Source of the DNA: a bacterium
GTDB taxonomy: Bacteria > Planctomycetota > Planctomycetia > Planctomycetales > Planctomycetaceae
Direction of reading: 5' to 3'
Length of the DNA: 64,000 bases
Assembly (NCBI GenBank): GCA_016125225.1
Contig: WGME01000004.1
Span: forward strand, 124,001 to 188,000
This document shows positions 58,122-64,000 of the stretch, piece by piece. The position numbers were made by a program, and so were the translations under genes. The notes beneath the pieces were generated by a model. The model saw only the letters and a list, made by a program, of their open reading frames with translations, searched no databases and was not told the DNA's origin. How positions within the stretch are numbered: position 1 is the stretch's first letter; each line of letters begins with the position of its first letter.

Positions 58122-59444
58122 TCAAAGGATATCGGCAATCACCAACGTGCGGTCATCACTGGGCGGGTCACCTTGGGTAAATTCCTCGATGGCTTCCAAT
58201 ACGCGGCCGAGTGTCGCTGAGGGTTCGCGGCCACAATCGGAAATGAGATCATCGAGCCGTTCCACGCCGAATAACTCACCCCCGCGAGCCGCCTCGGTGA
58301 TGCCATCCGTATACAGCACGAGGCGGTCTCCTGACTGCAGATCGATTTCACCATCACGATATTCCAGCTGCGGGGCAATGCCCAGCGGCAGATAGTTCGC
58401 ACGATTGAGAGGCACAATGCTGCGGGTGCCACAACGCCGCAACCGCGGGGGATTATGGCCGGCACTGGCATACATCAACCGCCGGGTGCGGGGATCGTAG
58501 ATTGCATAAAACGCCGTGACAAAATGCCCTGACACGCCAGTGTAACGGGCTGTCAGATGGTCGTTCAGAAAACGCAGCAAGTCGCTGGGATGTTCCGCCG
58601 CTCCATGGTGCATGTGGGCAATGCAATGAGTGATGGCCATCATCACCGCCGCGGGGGTTCCATGCCCGCTGACATCGGCGATCAGAATCCCCCAGCGTCC
58701 GTTCTTCAAGGGGAAGAAATCGTAGTAATCACCGCCCGCCCGTTGCGATGTCTGGTAGTGCGTTGCCAGTTTCATGGTCAAAATGTGCGGGAGTTGGGCG
58801 GGGAGTAGCGAGCGCTGGATATCAGCGACCGCTTTCAATTCCCGATCGACATCGCGATAAGCCTGGTCGAGATGCTCCGCGAGGACCAGATTCTGCGTGG
58901 CTCGGCCGAACAGATTCGACATCCAGACCCGCTCGGGCAGTTCTTCTGGTCGAAAAGCCCCACGCTCTTTGCGGGTGACGACCACCATGTTCATCGCCAC
59001 GCCCTGATCATACAGGGGCAATGCCAGCAGAGAATGTTGTCCCTGCAGATACTCATGGGCTGGATCAGCGGGGTCGAGATCCAAATCATTGATGATGCGG
59101 GGCTCGTCACTATAGATCAGTTCGGCAAGCAGACCGCCGGAAAGCAGCGGCAACCGTTCTTCCTCTTTCCAGGGATTGATTTCATCGAGCCAGCCACTGA
59201 ACCGTGTGATGCGATACTGGGGTTCCGTCAGACCCCGCCTGCTGAGTGATAGCCGGCGGTCCACCGGCATCAGCTCCTGCATCCGTTGCCCGTAAACTTT
59301 GACCATCACCTGTGGATCAGTCTGCAGGCTCATTTCCCGCATGGTGGCCACAATATGAGACAGTCGGTCTTGCCAGTCGCCTTCCATAAAGGAGTGGGGA
59401 AACGAGTGCGGAGATTCGTTCCAACCTTCAGTGATCGACGACAT
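58122..59444 (-). CDS. GAF / PP2C-type SpoIIE serine phosphatase
   Basis: Encodes 440 residues. A GAF-like domain covers about 25-190 (LLAELIYSDEPRIINDL, EYLQGQHSLLALPLYDQG, MNMVVVTRKERGAF). A coiled segment (VDRELKAVADIQRSLLPAQLP) introduces the SpoIIE/RsbU phosphatase: YQTSQRAGGDYYDFFPL, ILIADVSGHGTPAAVMMAI, YASAGHNPPRLRR and LVLYTDGITEAAR, with acidic metal ligands in GGDYYD, DVSGHG and DGITE. Such phosphatases dephosphorylate anti-anti-sigma factors. No cognate kinase or antagonist gene is adjacent, so the target is unknown. Confidence 0.9.
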   Translation of the reverse strand: MSSITEGWNESPHSFPHSFMEGDWQDRLSHIVATMREMSLQTDPQVMVKVYGQRMQELMPVDRRLSLSRRGLTEPQYRITRFSGWLDEINPWKEEERLPLLSGGLLAELIYSDEPRIINDLDLDPADPAHEYLQGQHSLLALPLYDQGVAMNMVVVTRKERGAFRPEELPERVWMSNLFGRATQNLVLAEHLDQAYRDVDRELKAVADIQRSLLPAQLPHILTMKLATHYQTSQRAGGDYYDFFPLKNGRWGILIADVSGHGTPAAVMMAITHCIAHMHHGAAEHPSDLLRFLNDHLTARYTGVSGHFVTAFYAIYDPRTRRLMYASAGHNPPRLRRCGTRSIVPLNRANYLPLGIAPQLEYRDGEIDLQSGDRLVLYTDGITEAARGGELFGVERLDDLISDCGREPSATLGRVLEAIEEFTQGDPPSDDRTLVIADIL

Positions 59445-59750
59445 GCGTCACCATCCCCAGGCAGCTTGCAGACAGAGAACTATGAAGTTTCAATTCACAT
59501 CTTAGCCAGCATTCCCAGGGCCACGTAATGCAAGTCGCGGCTGGAAAAGAGATTTACGGCTTCCGGATGTCGGCCTGGATGCGATGTAACATATCTTCGG
59601 GAAAGGTTTTACGGAGAATTTATCGTTCCGGGCTGCCAGACTGGAATTCCGGACCGTCTTGGCATACACTCTTCCGTTCCCAACGGGAGAGCGTGCGAAC
59701 ACGCCTGCCCGCGTTGGCTCTATCCAATTTTGTCGCAGCGAATTCCTGAT
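59445..59750. other. Intergenic region upstream of rpsT
   Basis: About 306 bases between divergent genes. It should contain the rpsT promoter and leader. No terminator, repeat or separate ORF is clear; ORFs reported in other frames run into rpsT antisense or lack a ribosome site. Confidence 0.35.
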
Positions 59751-60023
59751 ATGCCTAACACCGAGAGTGCCAAGCGAGCCTTGCGAAAAGCCGAACGTCG
59801 GCGGATCAAGAACAAGTCCGAGCGTTCTGCGCTGCGGACCACGGTGAAGAAAGTGCGCGTGGCCGTGGGCACCACCGATCAGGACGCGGCGAAGTCGGCC
59901 CTGCAGACCGCCATCAAGAAGCTCGATCAAGCCGCCGATAAGCACCTGATCCATAAGAACAAGGCCGCTCGTTTGAAGAGCCGTCTGACCAAGAAGGTGA
60001 ACAAGCAAGCGGCGGCTTCCTAA
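59751..60023 (+). CDS. rpsT: 30S ribosomal protein S20
   Basis: Encodes 90 residues from ATG 59751 ([20 protein letters not shown]). The basic helical composition, [18 protein letters not shown] and the end [22 protein letters not shown] match S20 throughout, and the length is normal. It binds 16S rRNA early in 30S assembly. An in-frame ATG at 59730 would add seven residues not found in the family. A hairpin follows 62 bases after the stop. Confidence 0.95.
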   Translation: MPNTESAKRALRKAERRRIKNKSERSALRTTVKKVRVAVGTTDQDAAKSALQTAIKKLDQAADKHLIHKNKAARLKSRLTKKVNKQAAAS

Positions 60024-60085
60024 GCTCACCGCCTGAGATTGACAAGATCGGTCTCGCGAACAATCTTGTCACAGCACAATAAATC

Positions 60086-60118
60086 AAGCCGTTGCGACCA
60101 CAGTGATCGCAACGGCTT
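60086..60118. terminator. Bidirectional factor-independent terminator after rpsT
   Basis: AAGCCGTTGCGA (60086-60097) pairs fully with TCGCAACGGCTT (60107-60118) around CCACAGTGA, followed by TTCG; on the other strand the stem is preceded by A-rich sequence that gives T residues. It sits between the convergent rpsT and the membrane-protein gene and can serve both. Confidence 0.75.
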
Positions 60119-60136
60119 TTCGTATTTCTGCCGGTG

Positions 60137-61054
60137 TTACTTGATCGATTCCAGTAACTGCTGCACCTTGGCCGGATCGTATTTCTCAGCGGACATATAG
60201 AGCCGTAAGGTGACATCGTTAGTTTTGCCCGGGAAGATCCCCTGGACTTCGACAACCTTGCGGCCAGGTTGCGGGGCGGCAGGGGTTTCGGCAGGAGCCG
60301 CGGGATCGACATCCGCAGGAGGGGTCTCCGCTGCAGGTTCCGCCGGGGCAGGTTCGGCAAGAGTGGTGACCGTCTCTTCCTGGACGACCATTTCCTCGCC
60401 ATCGTCGGCCATTGCCACTTTCTGGTCTTCTACCTGAGTCCAGTCGATCTCTTCCCCTTGCACAATGTAGAAGGTGCACTCACGGCCCTTGATCGTCAGA
60501 ACTTTCTTCTCAACGGTGGCGTTGTTGTAGCGTTCCTTCAAGCCTTCTTCGGAGTGTTGCTGCTCCAATTCCTCGGGATCTTCGACCGCGACCATCTCGT
60601 CATCCTGTTTGCCATAGGAAGAGAGCGTCAACAGATCGTAGGTCTCGAAATCGACACTCTCACTATCCCCCGCCGCATCAGCATCGATATCGTTTTCCGC
60701 GTCAAAGCCTTGAGCCGGGGGACAATTGCCTTCCGGACAATACCGATACATCAGAATGGTGACGCCAAAAATTCGTGTTCCACTGTACGGCGCGAATTCG
60801 GGAGGCAAGGAAATGTCAGCGATCTCCGTCGTCATCTGTTGAATCACGGCAGGATCATTGACGAAAGCCTGGCCCAGGTTCTGCTTGAACCATAAGTACC
60901 CACCAACACCCACTCCGGCGCACACTAAAATCATCAAGCCGAAGATCACAACGAGCGTGATCAAGATCACTTTGGTGGTATCGCCTCGTCGAGCCGCTGA
61001 CCGGGTTGGTGCCACGATCGGTGAGTAGTGCTGCATTTGGGGTTGGAACTCCAT
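60137..61054 (-). CDS. Single-pass membrane protein with acidic periplasmic domain
   Basis: Encodes 305 residues from ATG 61054 (MEFQPQMQHYSP); an in-frame start at 61108 is less likely. A membrane helix lies at about 27-52 (VILITLVVIFGLMILVCAGVGVGGYLWF), preceded by basic residues. The outer part has PEFAPYSGTRIFGVTILMYRY with CPEGNCPP, an acidic stretch (FDAENDIDADAAGDSESVDFE) and a Pro/Ala-rich segment (EPAPAEPAAETPPADVDPAAPAE), and ends EVQGIFPGKTNDVTLRLYMSAEKYD. No family recognised; secreted-domain proteins of this shape are common in planctomycetes. Divergent from the dehydrogenase gene. Confidence 0.65.
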   Translation of the reverse strand: MEFQPQMQHYSPIVAPTRSAARRGDTTKVILITLVVIFGLMILVCAGVGVGGYLWFKQNLGQAFVNDPAVIQQMTTEIADISLPPEFAPYSGTRIFGVTILMYRYCPEGNCPPAQGFDAENDIDADAAGDSESVDFETYDLLTLSSYGKQDDEMVAVEDPEELEQQHSEEGLKERYNNATVEKKVLTIKGRECTFYIVQGEEIDWTQVEDQKVAMADDGEEMVVQEETVTTLAEPAPAEPAAETPPADVDPAAPAETPAAPQPGRKVVEVQGIFPGKTNDVTLRLYMSAEKYDPAKVQQLLESIK

Positions 61055-61228
61055 GAAATGTGAGGCTGCGTGCCCTATCTCTTTCGCATTGTGGGGGCGG
61101 ACGATCACCTCTGCAATCCCCCCGAGACGAAGAAATCGAATTCCCGGGCACGATTGCCCTGTGCACCATGTTGCCCTACCTTGTTCAGAATCTCTTCATA
61201 TTCCTCGTCGCCTCAGAGGTCTTGTCGC

Positions 61229-64000
61229 ATGGTTCGATATCTTAAGTGGGCGGTCTTATTTGCCGTGCCGTGTCTGGTGTGGACCTGTCCGGTTTCGGCA
61301 CAGAATCCACTGCTCGTGGCAGAAACGGAACCGCTCACGGCGCAAGAACAACTCACAAAGTTCCATCTGCCGCCGGGCTTTCGTATCGAGTTGATTGCGA
61401 CGGAACCCGATTGCCAGAAACCGATGAACCTCAAGTTCGATGCGGCAGGCCGTCTATGGTTTACGCAATCGATTGAGTATCCGTGGCCCATTCAAGAAGG
61501 GCAAACAGGGCGTGACACCATCCGTGTGATGACCGACACCAATGATGACGGTGTGCCCGACGAGACATCGGTGTTCGCTACCGGGCTCAATATCCCCATC
61601 GGTGTGACACCGGTTTCCGATGGAGTGCTGGGTTATTCCATTCCTACCTTGTATGCCTTTGCAGATCTCGATGGCGATGGTCGGTCGGACAGTCAGCGCG
61701 AGCTGTATCGCACTTTTGGTTTCCGTGATACACACGGCATGTGCAGTTCGCTTAACTGGTGGATTGACGGCTGGGTCTACGGTTGCCACGGTTTTGCGAA
61801 CGACTCGGAAGTGACCGGGGCCGATGGCAAGCCGGTCAAAATGAACTCCGGGAACACGTACCGCTTGCGACCCGATGGCTCTCACATCGAGTATGTGACT
61901 CACGGCCAGGTGAATCCTTTCGGCATGTGCTTTGACCCGCTCGGAAATCAATACGTTTCCGATTGCCATACCAAACCGGCCTATGTGGTGTTGCGGGGGG
62001 CGTATTATCCCAGCTTCGGCAAACCGCATGACGGTCTGGGTTATGGCCCGGAGTTGATGCAGCATCTGCATGGTTCGACCGGTATTGCCGGCGTGGTTTA
62101 CTACGCGGCTCAACACTTCCCCGCGGAGTTTCACGATAATCTGATCATTGGCAACCCAGTCACCGGTCGGATCAATCGCGATCGGTTGGAAGTTCATGGT
62201 TCGACATATCAGGCAATTGAGCAACCCGATTTTCTGACCTGTGATGATCCCTGGTTCCGGCCAGTGGACCTGCAGTTGGCACCCGATGGTTCACTCTACA
62301 TCGCCGATTTTTACAACCGCATTATCGGTCACTATGAGGTGCCATTGACGCACCCCGGCCGTGATCGCGAACGGGGCCGCATCTGGCGTGTCAGTTATGT
62401 TGGTACCGATGGTAACCAAACGGCACCTCGCATCGCTGATCTCACACAGGCAACCACCGAAGAGTTGCTGCAGGCAGTGGATCATCCGCATTTGCCGGTT
62501 CGCGTGCAGGCCACGCATCAACTGGTGGATCGGATGGGTTCGGATTGCCAGACCGCCGTGAGCCAACTTCTGGAGACCGGGACCGCCACGCAACAGGCTC
62601 ATGCCTTGTGGGTCTTGGAACGTCTGGCAGGGTTAAGCGACCAGCAATTGCAGGCGGCGGCCGCGCAACCGGATCGGCTGGTGCGGGTGCATCTGGCGAA
62701 AGCCCTGGCGGAGCGAAGTGAATGGACGGCTGTGGCCCGACAGATTGCCTCCGAGCAACTCCTCTTTGACAGTGATCCCTTTGTGCGTCGCGCGGCGGTC
62801 GATGCCGTCGGCCGACATCCGTTGCCCGGCTTGGAACGTCCGTTGATTGCCGTCTGGTTGCAGGCGGCTCCCAATGATGCCCTGCTGATTCACACGGCGA
62901 AGATGGCCGTGCGCGATGTGCTGGTTTCTGAGCAGAGCGAGATCTCGTCCGATCTCCGGATGTGGAGCAGTGCCGAACGCCGCTGCTTGCTGGAAGCCAT
63001 TCTGGGGACGCATCAAGCGGCTGCGGCAAAGTTGGCCCTGCGGATGTTCCGCATCGAACCGTGGCCGGAACCCCTGGCCGCCGATCTCACTCAGTTCGTG
63101 ATGCGGTACTTACCCGCCGATCGACTGGCAGAGGTGGAGTGGGTGTTGAATTATTACCGTACGCAAGGTGAAGGGCTACAGTTGGCCATCGTGCGGTCCG
63201 GTCTGCGTGGCATGCAACAGCGCGGACAAGCATTGCCCGAGTCATGGATGGCTTGGGGCAACGATCTCGCCGGTCAGTTTCTTAGCCGCAACGATGAGGG
63301 AGCGTTACGGATCGGCCTCGAATTGATTCGTGATCTGCGTCTGATCAATTCCGCGACTCTCCTACCGCAGCGCCTCGCGGAGTCCTCGTTTCCACCATCA
63401 CTGCTCGTCGTCATGCTCGAAACTCTGGCAGCGCTTGATCACCCGGAACTCGTCACCACGGCGACCGCCTTGTTAAGTCGTGAAGACCTGCCGGTCGAAT
63501 TGCGGCAGCAGACTGCGCAGTTGCTCGGCGGCTGGAATCGTGATGATGCCCGTGCTGCCTTGCTGGCCCGGTTGAGCACGGCTCCTTCCAACATGGCATT
63601 GGCGATCGGCCGTGGTCTGGCCCTCACTCCCACGGGAGCCGAACTGCTGTTGCAATCGATCGAAACGGGCAAGGCCTCCGCTCGATTGTTGACCGATGCT
63701 ACCATCGACCAGCGGCTGCATGCCGCCAAGCTGACCGAATTCGATAACCGTCGGGCCAAGCTGCTCGAAGGATTACCCGAAGTCAGTGAAGAACTGACGC
63801 AGTTGATTCAGCAACGGAAACAGGCATTTCTGTCGGCGACTCCCAATCTGGAGCAGGGACGGCTGATGTTCGAAAAGACATGTGCCGCCTGCCATCGCAT
63901 CGGCAACAAGGGAGCCAAAGTCGGCCCGGAACTTGATGGCGTCGGCCTACATGGTCTGGATCGTCTGTTGGAAGATACGTTGGACCCCAATCGGAATGTG
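61229..64000 (+). CDS. PVC-type membrane-bound dehydrogenase with C-terminal cytochrome, cut by the right edge
   Basis: An open frame of 924 codons from ATG 61229 with no stop before the edge. A signal peptide (WAVLFAVPCLVWTCPVSA) is followed by a beta-propeller dehydrogenase region of the Pirellula/Verrucomicrobium type (TIGR02604): KFHLPPGFRIELIATEPDCQKPMNLKFDAAGRLWF, DTNDDGVPDE, NVIFATGLNIPIG-like FATGLNIPIGV, and PVDLQLAPDGSLYIADFYNRIIGHYEVP. HEAT-like helices fill about 400-850. Near the end LMFEKTCAACHRIGNKGAKVGPELDGVG holds the heme motif Cys885, Cys888 and His889 of a TIGR02603-like cytochrome domain. Periplasmic sugar or alcohol oxidation is the family suggestion, not shown here. Confidence 0.85.
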   Translation, partial: MVRYLKWAVLFAVPCLVWTCPVSAQNPLLVAETEPLTAQEQLTKFHLPPGFRIELIATEPDCQKPMNLKFDAAGRLWFTQSIEYPWPIQEGQTGRDTIRVMTDTNDDGVPDETSVFATGLNIPIGVTPVSDGVLGYSIPTLYAFADLDGDGRSDSQRELYRTFGFRDTHGMCSSLNWWIDGWVYGCHGFANDSEVTGADGKPVKMNSGNTYRLRPDGSHIEYVTHGQVNPFGMCFDPLGNQYVSDCHTKPAYVVLRGAYYPSFGKPHDGLGYGPELMQHLHGSTGIAGVVYYAAQHFPAEFHDNLIIGNPVTGRINRDRLEVHGSTYQAIEQPDFLTCDDPWFRPVDLQLAPDGSLYIADFYNRIIGHYEVPLTHPGRDRERGRIWRVSYVGTDGNQTAPRIADLTQATTEELLQAVDHPHLPVRVQATHQLVDRMGSDCQTAVSQLLETGTATQQAHALWVLERLAGLSDQQLQAAAAQPDRLVRVHLAKALAERSEWTAVARQIASEQLLFDSDPFVRRAAVDAVGRHPLPGLERPLIAVWLQAAPNDALLIHTAKMAVRDVLVSEQSEISSDLRMWSSAERRCLLEAILGTHQAAAAKLALRMFRIEPWPEPLAADLTQFVMRYLPADRLAEVEWVLNYYRTQGEGLQLAIVRSGLRGMQQRGQALPESWMAWGNDLAGQFLSRNDEGALRIGLELIRDLRLINSATLLPQRLAESSFPPSLLVVMLETLAALDHPELVTTATALLSREDLPVELRQQTAQLLGGWNRDDARAALLARLSTAPSNMALAIGRGLALTPTGAELLLQSIETGKASARLLTDATIDQRLHAAKLTEFDNRRAKLLEGLPEVSEELTQLIQQRKQAFLSATPNLEQGRLMFEKTCAACHRIGNKGAKVGPELDGVGLHGLDRLLEDTLDPNRNV

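Noticed and set aside
61454-62224. Minus-strand ORF of 256 codons
   Set aside because: Antisense of the dehydrogenase-cytochrome gene.

Overview
The window is about 58% GC chromosomal DNA of a planctomycete. The assignment rests on gene families that are hallmarks of the Planctomycetes: DUF1501 proteins, DUF1549/DUF1553 proteins with CxxCH heme motifs, a Planctomycete-type cytochrome C (PSD1) protein, a DUF1559 pseudopilin-like protein with its small lipoprotein partner, a PVC-type membrane-bound dehydrogenase with a C-terminal cytochrome, an ECF sigma factor next to a FecR-like N-terminus, and many secreted proteins of unknown function. LpxK and LptB show a lipid A/LPS outer membrane. The genus cannot be fixed from this window. 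I saw no rRNA, tRNA, CRISPR array, insertion sequence, integrase or prophage.

Layout. 1-6.9 kb: a truncated outer-membrane barrel-like protein, a large exported matrixin-like metalloprotease carrying two GlcG/HbpS-like domains, a small secreted protein and an FHA protein. 6.9-14.4 kb: signalling and stress genes, namely a frameshifted HD-GYP phosphodiesterase gene, an overlapping membrane protein with a catalytically dead HD-GYP-like domain, htpG, a hybrid histidine kinase and a GGQ release-factor-like gene. 14.4-31.3 kb: core metabolism and envelope (acs, a thioredoxin-trypsin fusion, cysK, icd, lpxK, a signal peptidase I with a large insertion, lptB, one DUF1501 gene, guaA). 31.5-35.4 kb: a beta-helix protein, a membrane protein, a KaiC-like ATPase and an SDR enzyme. 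35.7-43.2 kb: the most distinctive block, a DUF1549/DUF1553 gene, a DUF1501 gene, a tiny overlapping ORF, an ECF sigma factor, a protein that joins a FecR-like N-terminus and one membrane helix to DUF1549/DUF1553, and a convergent DUF1501 gene. 43.4-45 kb: DUF1559 module. 45.5-59.4 kb: a dispersed exopolysaccharide group (Wza-like export lipoprotein, lipoprotein, undecaprenyl-phosphate sugar transferase, AsnB-type amidotransferase) mixed with a polyphosphate glucokinase-like kinase, a hydrolase, a 1087-residue PSD1/DUF1549/DUF1553 protein and a PP2C/SpoIIE phosphatase. 59.7-64 kb: rpsT, a membrane protein, and a dehydrogenase-cytochrome gene cut by the right edge.

Strongest leads: the sigma factor beside a FecR-TM-DUF1549/1553 fusion, which could make a periplasmic heme protein a direct sensor for transcription; the protease with two GlcG domains; an active-type/dead HD-GYP pair in which the active-type gene has a one-base frameshift; a small family of palindromes with a common stem and 4-base loop found after genes; and three 11-bp-phased TTCACA-like repeats upstream of the DUF1559 gene. 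Functions of the DUF families are not settled, and statements about them below are inference.
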